The translations under genes were made by a program, and so were the position numbers. Below, piece by piece: positions 8,777 through 17,959 of a DNA stretch of 64,000 nt (positions are counted from its first letter, which is position 1; each line of letters opens with the position of its first letter). Under the pieces are notes generated by a model, which saw only the letters and a list, made by a program, of their open reading frames with translations, was not told where the DNA came from and ran no database searches. Source of the DNA: Acinetobacter lwoffii (GTDB taxonomy: Bacteria > Pseudomonadota > Gammaproteobacteria > Pseudomonadales > Moraxellaceae); NCBI RefSeq assembly GCF_024129435.1, contig NZ_JAMXXN010000009.1, forward strand, positions 57,912-121,911, in the 5' to 3' direction.

Positions 8777-9490
8777 CTAATCTGCCAGATAATAATCGAC
8801 GGTCGAGACCACGCGCACTTTCTTCAAATACGGGGTATTGCTGTCTCGATCTTCAATGCTAAACAGCCCCTGATTGGCGGACTTGATTTTGCCCAGACTG
8901 CTTTTTGAATCTGCAGCAAATTTTTCTGCCACACTTCGGGCATTTTCGGTGGCTTGTTCAATCATCGCCGGCTTGATGTCATTCAGCTTGGTAAATAAAT
9001 ATTCCGTTCTTTGCCCAGAATCATCCCCTGCAAAGGCAATGCCTTTTCTGCCCAAGGCCACCAGGCGACTTTGTGCCGCGCGTACTGCATCTATTTTATG
9101 GGTATAGACTGTAATGGTCTGGCTGGCGGTGTAACGTAGCGCGACATTGGCATCCCCGCCATATTGCTGCGCATATTTGTCGGTGATACTCGGTGAAGCA
9201 CTGGTAATTTCTTCCGTACTAAATCCTTCATTTTTTAAGAAGGTCTGAATTTCCTGGGTATTGGTTTGCATGGTATCGTACAGTTCAGCCAGATCCTGAC
9301 TGCCGGCATTAAAGCGGATTGGCCATACCGCCACATCGGCTTTAACTTCACGTTCCGACAAGCCTTTGACCGAAACTATACGTTCATACTGTTTAATTTT
9401 CAGCGCGCTATTGCCCAGAATCCATCCTGCAATAATCATCCCTAAGCCGAGCAAGGCACCTAAAATTAGGGCCGGTTTGAATTGATTCAT
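8777..9490 (-). CDS. SIMPL (DUF541) domain protein
   Basis: 237 residues. The N-terminal hydrophobic segment (ALILGALLGLGMIIAGWILG) acts as signal anchor, followed by the SIMPL/DUF541 core: VSVKGLSEREVKADVAVW, EIQTFLKNEGFSTEEIT and NARSVAEKFAADSKSSLGKI. SIMPL proteins are periplasmic or surface proteins that in E. coli (YggE) are linked to oxidative stress tolerance; the biochemical activity is unknown. The ATG at 9488-9490 has AAAGGAG upstream. TAATAAGAAC lies 28 bases before the start. It precedes rluA, probably in one unit. Confidence 0.85.
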   Translation of the reverse strand: MNQFKPALILGALLGLGMIIAGWILGNSALKIKQYERIVSVKGLSEREVKADVAVWPIRFNAGSQDLAELYDTMQTNTQEIQTFLKNEGFSTEEITSASPSITDKYAQQYGGDANVALRYTASQTITVYTHKIDAVRAAQSRLVALGRKGIAFAGDDSGQRTEYLFTKLNDIKPAMIEQATENARSVAEKFAADSKSSLGKIKSANQGLFSIEDRDSNTPYLKKVRVVSTVDYYLAD

Positions 9491-9612
9491 CCTTCAACTC
9501 CTTTGAAATCTTTTTTCGTTCTTATTAATCCTGTCACGCTATCAAGTAGCGATAAAATGATACTAATCCAATCCTATTTTTATCACTCGAAGATTTAATC
9601 ACAACACCGCCC

Positions 9613-9861
9613 TTAGCCTTGATTCATCAGATAGATTGCAATTAACGGTGTCAGGTTAAACAGCAGAATGCCAATTTTATACACCGCCATACCCGAATAA
9701 TGAATCACATCAAAACTGGTATCTGACAGCCGAAACCATTTTCCATGCACCTGCTTCATCCAGTTTCGGGCAAAGACAAAGACCATGAACCAGATCATGA
9801 GAATGACATAATTAATGAGTGTGCAAAACAGTAAAAAACGACACCAGATATCGAGATTCAT
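9613..9861 (-). CDS. Small two-TM protein (DUF6868-like)
   Basis: 82 residues with two membrane segments (about 8-29 and 55-77) around a basic loop, ARNWMKQVHGKWFRLSDTSFD. The loop and length recall the small DUF6868 family, an assignment made from memory. ATG at 9859-9861 with AGGGGA upstream. No function is known. It is alone, with no close partner. Confidence 0.65.
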   Translation of the reverse strand: MNLDIWCRFLLFCTLINYVILMIWFMVFVFARNWMKQVHGKWFRLSDTSFDVIHYSGMAVYKIGILLFNLTPLIAIYLMNQG

Positions 9862-10392
9862 GAGGATTCCCCTAGGGGGCAGCTGATGTTTTTAAAATAA
9901 CAGATCATGTTGAGAAATGAAGGATTGATTTGTATCTTACTTGGATAAATATTTTTCTTAAATTTATGATTTATATTTATTTTAATTTTTTATTCTGCGT
10001 GTATCGCTAGAGAATTTTTTAGGGTGTTGGGAAAACTCGCAATGGTTTACTTCAACTATCATTCTTTGTAAGACCTGATCTTATAGCCTATAAACTTTTG
10101 GTCTATAGCGTCCTAAGCCGAATCGAGACCTTTTGGGTTCGTACTGCACTCGCGTTTTGCGCCGCTCACAGCATGCTACTCTTTCCGATCCCATCACACC
10201 CTTGAAAGCTATATTAGGCAAAGATGGACGGGATTAATTTCCTATGTTTTTTTTAATTTCCCATAAATATGAAAATTTATTTCATTATTAACCCCAATAT
10301 AGAGAAATAAATTCCATTTCCAATTTTTTATGCTTTTTTATTCGCCAAAATGAGACTTTATTGCAATTTATATTCAGGACAGGATTGCTGTT
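9862..10392. other. Intergenic region with a compositionally distinct patch at 10021-10235
   Basis: The flanks are very AT-rich, but the middle (about 10021-10235) has visibly higher GC. On the minus strand that patch is open from 10233 to a TAA at 10081-10083, with an internal ATG at 10194 giving a 37-residue Arg/Lys-rich peptide that starts MGSERVACCERRKTR. No ribosome binding site precedes that ATG. I do not call a gene; it could be a dispersed repeat, a small RNA or a gene relic. Confidence 0.35.
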
Positions 10393-10656
10393 TTATTGAA
10401 AGAATGTTCCCTGAATCCATTGCGCACTAAACCACCAGGCACTGATCGCGGACATCCCGCACAGAAGATTAGCCAAAACCTTGTTGAGTCTGGTCAGTTC
10501 AGAACTATAAATTTTCAGGTTAAGTAGATAGGCGATCACAGCATAAACCGAGCCAATCGCGCCCCCAAAAAGGATCAGGATCAGCGGCCATGCAGAATAG
10601 AAATGGGCTTTTTTATCTAACTTTCCTGACTCTGGTGCGTGCTGTTGAATATCCAT
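10393..10656 (-). CDS. Small membrane protein of unknown function
   Basis: From the ATG at 10654-10656 (AGAGGG about 9 bases upstream) the product is 87 residues: a polar N-terminus, then two membrane segments, AWPLILILFGGAIGSVYAVIAYLL and VLANLLCGMSAISAWWFSAQ. A longer frame begins at 10692 but lacks a ribosome binding site. I do not recognise a family. Confidence 0.6.
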   Translation of the reverse strand: MDIQQHAPESGKLDKKAHFYSAWPLILILFGGAIGSVYAVIAYLLNLKIYSSELTRLNKVLANLLCGMSAISAWWFSAQWIQGTFFQ

Positions 10657-10769
10657 AGGTGATAGCCCTCTTTTTAATATATGCACTTGCACTATTTCTA
10701 GGCAGATATTTACTCTTTAGAAAATATTTGCCTTCTAGGACTTTCATTGAAGCAAGAAGCAGACCAGTT

Positions 10770-10991
10770 TTAACGTACAAAAAGCTGTCGAGTATGATGA
10801 TTGATATAGGCATTTAGCCCATCGCCATATTGGGCAAGCTGTTTCATGTTTTCGACATGCTGATAGCCGGCACTGCTATAGCTGTAGGTATAAACTTTCG
10901 AGGTTTTCTTAAATTGAACCCGAATAAACTCGTTACCAATCTCGTAATTGGCAACACCTGAGTCATGATTAAGATCAAGATAATGTTGCAA
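10770..10991 (-). CDS. Small KTSC-like domain protein
   Basis: 73 residues read from a TTG at 10989-10991 with AGGG upstream. GVANYEIGNEFIRVQFKK, YTYSYSSAG and GDGLNAYINHHTRQLF resemble the small KTSC-type fold, in which a short beta-hairpin is followed by helices. KTSC proteins are poorly characterised. No alternative ATG would leave the domain intact, so the TTG start is probable. A hypothetical-protein reading is equally safe. Confidence 0.55.
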   Translation of the reverse strand: MQHYLDLNHDSGVANYEIGNEFIRVQFKKTSKVYTYSYSSAGYQHVENMKQLAQYGDGLNAYINHHTRQLFVR

Positions 10992-11092
10992 TTAAGCTGC
11001 CCTAAACACGATGAATCTAGGGTTTTATATGGGGTTTTATTGATTATTTTTCAATCAATCTTAAACTATAAATAGGGATGTTTAAATAGCAA

Positions 11093-11118
11093 AAAGCCCT
11101 ATCGAGTAATAGGGCTTT
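11093..11118 (-). terminator. Terminator of the zinc-ribbon gene
   Basis: Stem AAAGCCCTAT/ATAGGGCTTT, loop of 6 nt, U-run on the minus strand. It sits 38 bases past the stop at 11156. Confidence 0.8.
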
Positions 11119-11155
11119 CATTCAAAACAGAGGGTAACTGTTTGAGTTGTTTTGC

Positions 11156-11299
11156 TTAGGCATTCTTATTGTTAAATTGATTGCCTTGGCATTTGGTACA
11201 CGGTGGTAAACGATCAGTACCAATTTCTAAGTAGGTGCGGTGTCCGCATTGAACACAAAAATAGAAGCCTGTTCCGGGTTTTTCGCCAGCAGTAACCAT
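11156..11299 (-). CDS. Small zinc-ribbon protein
   Basis: 47 residues from the ATG at 11297-11299, preceded by GGAGA at 7 bases. CVQCG and CTKCQ form the knuckles of a zinc ribbon around RTYLEIGTDRLPP. A longer reading frame exists upstream (to 11398) but its extra residues are basic and unrelated, and it lacks a ribosome binding site. Such rubredoxin-like mini ribbons are widespread in gammaproteobacteria with no known function. Confidence 0.75.
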   Translation of the reverse strand: MVTAGEKPGTGFYFCVQCGHRTYLEIGTDRLPPCTKCQGNQFNNKNA

Positions 11300-11677
11300 C
11301 TTTGTTCTCCATGGTTTTAGAAATGGTCTGACTAGTATAACCCTCTGGTAATGAATGTCTATTGTCCATTTTTGTAAATGATAGTGTCGTTTGGGCAAAG
11401 TAGTATTTCTAATTATTATTTAGTAACTCATTAATTAAGTGATAATTTATTATTTTTTTTCAAGTTAAGTAGTTTAATAACATTGAGATAAGTGATGCAT
11501 AAGGCCAAGTATAGCGCAGTGCGTTAATACAAAATTATCACCATAGCCATATGAAATTTTATATTCCCTTAAAGTTATAGACGTCTTTAATCATTGAGGA
11601 AGCTCAATTGCTTAAGTATAAAAAGAAAAGTACCTGTTTGTATTTTCTTGATAAAGACATTAATGCTCTAAATAAAA

Positions 11678-11697
11678 ACCCCACTTCACAGTAGGGT
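11678..11697 (-). terminator. Probable acnD terminator
   Basis: Imperfect stem ACCC-AC/GT-GGGT with a C/A mismatch, flanked by T-runs on both strands, about 105 bases downstream of the acnD stop. Confidence 0.6.
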
Positions 11698-11734
11698 CTT
11701 TTTTAAACAATATCAACAACTTTAATCCACTCCA

Positions 11735-11793
11735 ACCCTCCTTAAAAAAGTAGGGAGTTCCCCTCTTTTTCAAAGAGGGGCTAGGGGTGATTA
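11735..11793. repeat. Intergenic double-hairpin repeat, copy A
   Basis: Two adjacent inverted repeats: CCCT-CTT/AAG-AGGG, then CCCCTCTTT/AAAGAGGGG (11760-11780), ending GGCTAGGGGTGATT. It resembles elements near 24432 and 35088 in this window, and the form is common between Acinetobacter genes. Confidence 0.6.
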
Positions 11794-11802
11794 AAAAAAA
11801 GA

Positions 11803-14421
11803 TTAAGCCACATTCCCTTCCAAGAAGTCTTGTGCAAAGCGCTGCAATACCCCACCCGCTTCATACACATGCACTTCTTCTTCAGTATCCAAACGGCAAG
11901 TCACAGGCACTTCAACAATCTGGTTCTTACCATCATCGGTCGAACGCTCAATTACTAAAGTCAACGTCGAACGTGGCGCGATATTACCAATCACGCTATA
12001 CAGCTCAGTACCATCAAGACCTAAAGTCTTACGATCTGTACCCGGCTTAAACTCAAGCGGTAAAACACCCATACCGACTAAATTAGTACGGTGAATACGC
12101 TCAAAACCTTCTGCCACAATCGCTTCTACACCTGCCAGACGCACACCTTTCGCTGCCCAGTCACGACTCGAACCCTGACCATAATCCTTACCGGCAATAA
12201 TAATCAACGGTTGTTTACGGTTCATGTAGATCTCAATCGCTTCCCACATCCGCATTACTTCACCTTCAGGTTCCACACGCGCTTTCGAACCCTGCTTGAT
12301 GGTGCCATCAGAACGCACTACCATCTCATTAAACAGTTTCGGGTTGGCAAAAGTCGCACGTTGCGTCGTGAGGTGATCACCGCGATGCGTTGCATAGGAG
12401 TTAAAGTCTTCCTCAGGCACACCCATTTTTTTCAGGTATTCACCTGAAGCACTGTCGAGCACAATGGCATTCGATGGTGATAAATGATCAGTGGTGATGT
12501 TATCGCCCAAGATCGCCAGCGGACGCATATTTGACAAGGTACGCGGTGCAGCCAAAGCCCCTTCCCAATACGGCGGACGGCGAATATACGTACTTTGCGG
12601 ACGCCAGTCATACAACGGACTTGTTGCTTTTTCATTCACACCCAAGTCGAACATCGGAATATAGATTTTTTTGAATTGTTCTGGTTTTACAGCAACTTTC
12701 ACCAGCGCATCAATTTCTTCATCCGATGGCCAGATATCTTTTAGATAAATCGGATTGCCGTCTTTGTCTGTACCTAAAGCATCTTTTTCGATGTCAAAAC
12801 GAATCGTACCGGCAATTGCATACGCCACCACTAAAGGCGGTGAAGCCAAGAATGCCTGCTTCGCATATGGATGAATACGCCCATCGAAGTTACGGTTGCC
12901 CGAAAGCACCGCTGTTGCATACAGATCACGGTCGATAATTTCCTGCTGAATCTTTGGATCTAATGCGCCCGACATGCCGTTACAGGTCGTGCATGCATAG
13001 GCCACGATACCAAAGCCCAGTTTTTCTAAATCTTTAAGTACGCCTGCTTCTTCCAAATACAAAGCAGCCGCTTTAGAACCCGGTGCAAAAGAAGATTTCA
13101 CCCAAGGTTTACGCACCAAGCCCAATTCATTGGCCTTACGTGCTAGCAAACCTGCCGCCACCGTATTACGTGGGTTGGAGGTATTGGTACAAGACGTAAT
13201 CGCCGCGATAATCACCGCACCATCTGGCATCAAGCCTTCTGCTTCTTGCGCGCGAGCTGCTTCTAAATTACCGGCAATGCCTTTTTCTTTCAGGTCAGAT
13301 GTCGAGACACGTGCATGTGGATTTGATGGCCCTGCAATATTACGTGTCACAGTCGATAAATCGAAACGCAATACACGTGGATATACTGCTTGGGTCATAT
13401 CCGATGCCCAAAGCCCGATCTCTTTGGCATAAGTTTCGACCAGTTTGACTTGCTCAGGCTCACGACCGGTCAAAGTCAGATAATCAATGGTGTTCTGGTC
13501 GATATAGAACATCGCAGCGGTAGCGCCATATTCCGGGGTCATGTTGGAAATCGTGGCGCGATCACCCACTGACATGCTGTCAGCACCTTCACCAAAGAAT
13601 TCTAAGTAAGCGCCAACCACACGCTCTTTACGCAGGAATTCAGTCAATGCTAATACGATATCGGTTGCAGTAATGCCCGGCTTGCGCTGACCCACCAATT
13701 CCACACCAATAATATCTGGCAGACGCATCCAAGATGCTCGGCCCAGCATCACGTTTTCAGCTTCCAAGCCGCCAACACCAATCGAGATCACGCCCAATGC
13801 ATCTGTATGAGGCGTATGCGAATCTGTACCGACACAGGTGTCCGGGAATGCCAGACCATTACGGTTTTGAATCACCGGAGACATTTTCTCCAGATTGATC
13901 TGGTGCATGATGCCGTTGCCCGCAGGAATTACATCAACATTTTCGAACGCGGTTTTAGTCCATTCAATAAAATGGAAACGGTCTTCATTACGACGGTCTT
14001 CAATGGCACGGTTTTTTTCAAAGGCATCCGTATCAAAACCACCAAACTCAACCGCCAGTGAATGGTCGACAATCAATTGAGTTGGAACTACCGGATTGAC
14101 TTTAGACGGGTCACCGCCCTGATCGGCAATCGCATCACGTAAACCGGCAAGGTCAACCAGTGCCGTTTGCCCCAAGATGTCATGACACACTACACGTGCC
14201 GGATACCACGGAAAATCATGTTCCTGTTTACGTTCAATCAGCTGGCGTAAAGACTGTTCCAGAATGGCAGGATCACAACGACGCACCAACTGCTCTGCCA
14301 GGACTTTGGAAGTATAAGGAAGTTTGGCATATGCGCCTGGCTGAATATCTTCTACGGCCTGTCGTACGTCATAATATTCCAGCTGGGTGGATTGCAGCGG
14401 TTTACGGTAGTTGTTGTTCAT
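11803..14421 (-). CDS. acnD: AcnD, Fe/S-dependent 2-methylcitrate dehydratase (aconitase family)
   Basis: 872 residues. The length and the opening YRKPL...YYDVRQAVEDIQPGAY fit AcnD rather than the longer AcnA. The [4Fe-4S] ligands are Cys411 (SCTNTSNP), Cys477 and Cys480 (CTTCNG). The swivelling domain contains GDNITTDHLSPS and YGQGSSRDWAAKG. AcnD dehydrates 2-methylcitrate in the methylcitrate cycle of propionate breakdown, usually with PrpF and next to prpB and prpC. None of those is adjacent here, so the gene is an orphan and could also supply aconitase activity. The ATG at 14419-14421 is clear. A divergent multicopper oxidase gene lies 514 bp away. Confidence 0.88.
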   Translation of the reverse strand: MNNNYRKPLQSTQLEYYDVRQAVEDIQPGAYAKLPYTSKVLAEQLVRRCDPAILEQSLRQLIERKQEHDFPWYPARVVCHDILGQTALVDLAGLRDAIADQGGDPSKVNPVVPTQLIVDHSLAVEFGGFDTDAFEKNRAIEDRRNEDRFHFIEWTKTAFENVDVIPAGNGIMHQINLEKMSPVIQNRNGLAFPDTCVGTDSHTPHTDALGVISIGVGGLEAENVMLGRASWMRLPDIIGVELVGQRKPGITATDIVLALTEFLRKERVVGAYLEFFGEGADSMSVGDRATISNMTPEYGATAAMFYIDQNTIDYLTLTGREPEQVKLVETYAKEIGLWASDMTQAVYPRVLRFDLSTVTRNIAGPSNPHARVSTSDLKEKGIAGNLEAARAQEAEGLMPDGAVIIAAITSCTNTSNPRNTVAAGLLARKANELGLVRKPWVKSSFAPGSKAAALYLEEAGVLKDLEKLGFGIVAYACTTCNGMSGALDPKIQQEIIDRDLYATAVLSGNRNFDGRIHPYAKQAFLASPPLVVAYAIAGTIRFDIEKDALGTDKDGNPIYLKDIWPSDEEIDALVKVAVKPEQFKKIYIPMFDLGVNEKATSPLYDWRPQSTYIRRPPYWEGALAAPRTLSNMRPLAILGDNITTDHLSPSNAIVLDSASGEYLKKMGVPEEDFNSYATHRGDHLTTQRATFANPKLFNEMVVRSDGTIKQGSKARVEPEGEVMRMWEAIEIYMNRKQPLIIIAGKDYGQGSSRDWAAKGVRLAGVEAIVAEGFERIHRTNLVGMGVLPLEFKPGTDRKTLGLDGTELYSVIGNIAPRSTLTLVIERSTDDGKNQIVEVPVTCRLDTEEEVHVYEAGGVLQRFAQDFLEGNVA

Positions 14422-14935
14422 AAGCTTGCCTGCCCTCGTTTATCTCTATTTTTATTCATCAATAGATATTGATGAGTTACTTTTGTAATAGCAGCATTGT
14501 ACGCTGCACAAATAGCATTTCCCAAATTATATATTTTTCAAATACTTAATTATAAAAATCGGTATTTTCGCAAAAATTTATTACATAGACTTTAGAATTT
14601 TTGCTTTAAAGCGGTCTTTTGCTAAAAAAATCTGAATAATTCGTCTTATTCTTTAGTCTTATGTTGCAAAATATTTCTCTAAATTTTTATTTTATTATTA
14701 ATATAAACCACTAATATCATTAATAAATAATTAATTTTATATGCATTTTTTTAAAGATAAAAAAATATAGTCGCACCGGTTTTCATAGGCTTGTTTTGCC
14801 ACCGCATTTAGCAAAATTTCAATCCCCTAATTTGGGATAGCAGATTTTCTAAAACTATCAGAAGCTCAGTGTGACGCATGTCACATTATTCGCAATCCTC
14901 ACATTAAAACAATAACTATAACAGGTAGAACTGAA
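14422..14935. other. Divergent intergenic region between acnD and the multicopper oxidase
   Basis: Strongly AT-rich, and must hold both divergent promoters. The only clear motif is a perfect TGTGA-N6-TCACA palindrome at 14870-14885. No ORF with a ribosome binding site was seen. Confidence 0.5.
14870..14885. promoter_or_regulatory. CRP/Vfr-type palindrome
   Basis: TGTGACGCATGTCACA matches the consensus half-sites of cAMP-receptor-type regulators exactly, 51 bases before the oxidase ATG. The sequence match is direct; binding by the Acinetobacter Vfr/CRP homologue is inferred. Confidence 0.5.
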
Positions 14936-17068
14936 ATGTTGAAAATCGCAATATTCGGAGCTATAGCCGCCATTTTGACGCTCTTAGCTCGCGGTTGGGA
15001 TGGAACAAAAAATCCATCGCCGCCGTCAAATCCCTCTAACCCGTTCCAACCCTCTCATCCCTCACACCCAACACCTCCACCCAAACCCTCACATCCCGTT
15101 CCGACCACATCAGACAGCTTAATTAGCAACCCACCTCTGTTACCGAAAAGTGCCAAAGGCAAATATGAGCTGATCGTGGCTTATAAAACCAGCAAACTCT
15201 ATAACCCTAGAAACGGATTATGGGATCAGGTACTGCTGAGAGGCTATTTAACCAAACCCAGTTTATTTGATAAGAAAAAAACCGGTGAATATGTCGAGGA
15301 TCAGCTGGTCGGGCCACAGATTCGGGTCAAACAGGGTGAAACCATGGCACTTAACCTGAATAACCAGCTGCCATCCGAGTCAGAAACAACCTGTCCAACT
15401 CATGTTGAGAATGTAAATGAACCACACTGCTTTAATACCACCAACCTGCATACCCATGGCTTCTGGGTCAGTCCTCAAGGCAATAGCGATAATGTTTTCC
15501 TGAAATTCAAACCTCAGGAAAAATTTGATTATCAGTTCAAAATGGAACCGAATCATCCCGCAGGGACTTACTGGTATCACGCCCATCTGCATGGCTCAAC
15601 TGCTCTTCAGGTGTCAAATGATATGGTAGGCCCATTGATTGTTGAAGGCTCAAGAACGCCAAAAGTCAAAAATGGCAAAGTCACCTCAACTGGAGATATG
15701 GATATTCTATGGAAAGAAAAAAACAGTTATCCGAACGAAAACATCCTGTTGTTCCAGCAAATCCAATATCGCTGTAGCAACCCCGATCCTAATGTCACAT
15801 TCGCTGTTCCCAATAACTGTGAAGGTGTAGGTATAGGCATGCTAGAAAATTATAATGACCTGTCTATTGGCGGCTTTTGGACCAACCAGAATTACTACAC
15901 GTCTATCAACGGTAAAATTGTGGGAGAAATGAAGGTTGAACAGAATGTATTTAACCGCTGGCGCATGATTCATGGCGGTGTACGCGATACTATTGGTTTA
16001 ATCATTAAGGAAATTCCGGACTCCAGTAAGTTTACTGCAGAGCAAACCATTAAAGCCTGTTCAGCCTATCAGGAGGCAGACAAGAAAGCTGAATTTGAGA
16101 AGCTGAATAGCCTGAATGTGCATACCATCGCGCAAGATGGCTTAACCATGAATCATGTACAGACCAGAACCCTGTCCGTGTTCCATCCTGGTTATCGTCA
16201 TGATGCAATGGTTGCCTTTCCGACCACCAATAGATACTGCCTTTTTGACACCAAATTGAATATCGATGATGAAATTAACGCGCCATTACCGAATGTAGGC
16301 CCTCAAATTGCTCCAAATCACCGCTTCAATGCCCAACTGCTGGGATGGGTCAATGTAAAAGCAACCAAGACCAAGGCTCAGACTGCTGCCCAGTTCCTGA
16401 AAGATCGGGCACAAAAAATTGGTTTAAGCAAAGACATCCAGAGCCAGTTATCTCAGCTTAATCTTTCTGCGTTTAGTGATCATCCATCACTGATGACACC
16501 GGAAATTGATAAAGTAGTTGCTGCCCGACCAAAATAATATAGTGCTTTTTCGCTCGGTCCCGACCCTAGAACTGGCGTATTCAAATTTGGCTTCCGGCAT
16601 AAAAAAGATGGAGATACACTGAGTTTCGGAGATTTCTTTGATGGAGATGGTTCAGTGGATAGCGAATATGTCCGTCAATTACAAGTTGGACAGACTGATG
16701 AATGGGAACTGACCAGCGCTGGTTTTGGTGGTCATCCGTTCCATATTCATGTTAACCCGTTCCAGATTGTTAAAATTTTGAATCCTCAAGGTAAGGATGT
16801 CAGTGAGGCAGTGGCACCAGAAGATCCGGTGAATCCAGTTCTGGATGATGTGCAATACCGTGGCATGAAAGGACAGTTTAAGGACACGCTTTTTGTAAAA
16901 CAAAACTATACCTATATTGTCCGCAGCCATTACAAGAAATTTGAAGGTGACTTCGTACAACATTGTCATATCCTCGACCATGAAGATCAGGGCATGATGG
17001 AAACCGTACGGGTCTGTGGAGGCAAATTCCCTTGTGATTCGTCATTACCGGCTAGCCATCACCACTAA
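14936..17068 (+). pseudogene. Multicopper oxidase interrupted by an in-frame stop
   Basis: A single 711-codon frame is broken only by TAA at 16535-16537 (codon 534); the same frame continues from YSAFSLGPDPRTG to a normal stop at 17068. Before the stop lie a signal-like leader, a Pro/Ser-rich linker (residues about 26-60) and two copper motifs, HTHGFW (His172, His174) and HAHLHG (His215-219). After it lie HPFHIH (His600-605) and HCHILDHEDQGMM (His676-Cys677-His678, His682). The truncated product would lack the type 1 copper Cys and half of the trinuclear centre, so it should be inactive. A single CAA-to-TAA change is the simplest cause. Sequencing error or readthrough remain possible. Base composition does not differ across the stop. 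A terminator follows. Confidence 0.85.
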
Positions 17069-17081
17069 AGATCCGCTCGCT

Positions 17082-17111
17082 AAAAGCCAATGATTTCGAT
17101 TGTTGGCTTTT
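17082..17111 (+). terminator. Terminator of the multicopper oxidase gene
   Basis: AAAAGCCAA/TTGGCTTTT stem with a 12-nt loop and T-run, just after the stop at 17068. Confidence 0.8.
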
Positions 17112-17182
17112 TTGTTTGCCTCTATTTGATGCTTGCTGCACAATAACTGCATTGATTTATAGTATTCAAACCGGGGCTTATT

Positions 17183-17908
17183 ATGGCAGCGTCTCCTGCT
17201 TTTACATTGTTTAGTCTGAATGGTGTAGATGCACAAAAATTCCTTCAAGGTCAGGTGACTTTGAATACTGAAACTTTGGCGGAAAACCAGACACGCTATA
17301 CTGCAATCTGTAGTCTGAAAGGACGCATCCAATTTGGCTTATGGCTTAAAAAAATCAGTCCGGAAAGCTTTGAAATCGTGAGCATTGCAGATCAGGCTAC
17401 GGAACTGGCCAATCATATTAAAAAATTTGGCGCCTTTTCAAAAATGAAACTGGAACTGGTCGGTCCGGTTTATCCAGTCATTAATGGCATTCATACTGAC
17501 TTCGTTACGACTGAAACCGATGCCACCCTTTGGGAGCAGCAAGCCATTGAATCAGGTCAGGCCTGGATCCAGGCGGCTACCGCCAATCTGTTTCAACCTC
17601 AGGAATTGCGTTTGCATCAACGCGAAGGCATTCACTATGACAAAGGCTGCTATCTGGGTCAGGAAGTGATTGCGCGCTTATGGTTTAAAGCCAAGCCAAA
17701 ACACTGGTTACATCTGGTTCAAGGTACAGGTGCCACACCTGCTGTGGCGACAAAACTGAATAATGATGTAGAAGTCGTCAATAGCATCGCGATTGAAAAT
17801 GGTTATAAAGCGCTAGTCGTGGCAAAACCTGAAGCATTGAACGAGCTAGGTCTCGAAGTTCTGGAGCTTCCCGAAGCTTTGAGCGGTGATGTAGCGCGTC
17901 CGCAATAA
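17183..17908 (+). CDS. ygfZ: YgfZ, folate-binding Fe/S protein assembly factor
   Basis: 241 residues. KGCYLGQEVIARLWF (residues about 155-169) is the K-G-C-Y-x-G-Q-E signature of YgfZ/IBA57, whose Cys is essential. The N-terminal FTLFSLNGVDAQKFLQGQVT matches the family start. YgfZ is a tetrahydrofolate-binding protein of the GcvT fold that helps maintain certain Fe-S enzymes such as MiaB. It is shorter than the 326-residue E. coli protein, as is common in Acinetobacter. ATG at 17183. The gene is single, bounded by terminators. Confidence 0.9.
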   Translation: MAASPAFTLFSLNGVDAQKFLQGQVTLNTETLAENQTRYTAICSLKGRIQFGLWLKKISPESFEIVSIADQATELANHIKKFGAFSKMKLELVGPVYPVINGIHTDFVTTETDATLWEQQAIESGQAWIQAATANLFQPQELRLHQREGIHYDKGCYLGQEVIARLWFKAKPKHWLHLVQGTGATPAVATKLNNDVEVVNSIAIENGYKALVVAKPEALNELGLEVLELPEALSGDVARPQ

Positions 17909-17924
17909 TCACTGCATAACTCAT

Positions 17925-17956
17925 AAAAAAGCCAAGATAAAATTCTTGGCTTTTTT
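17925..17956 (+). terminator. Bidirectional terminator between ygfZ and the next leftward gene
   Basis: AAAAAAGCCAAGA/TTCTTGGCTTTTTT stem with T-runs on both strands, serving converging genes that end at 17908 and 17960. Confidence 0.85.
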
Positions 17957-17959
17957 ATT

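Larger units (their letters stand above)
11300..11802. other. Intergenic region: acnD terminator and a dispersed repeat
   Basis: Apart from the promoter of the zinc-ribbon gene, it holds a terminator (11678-11697) and an intergenic hairpin repeat (about 11735-11793), listed separately. The stretch 11400-11670 shows nothing else recognisable. Confidence 0.5.

Noticed and set aside
10081..10194. 37-codon Arg-rich frame starting MGSERVACC
   Set aside because: Not called as a gene because no ribosome binding site is visible; kept as a finding for the whole patch instead.
10613..10813. Leftward 66-codon frame between the small membrane gene and the KTSC-like gene
   Set aside because: It overlaps the ends of two better-supported genes and lacks a ribosome binding site.
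14936..17068. Frameshift as the cause of the split multicopper oxidase
   Set aside because: Both halves are in the same frame, so a single in-frame stop explains it and no indel is needed.
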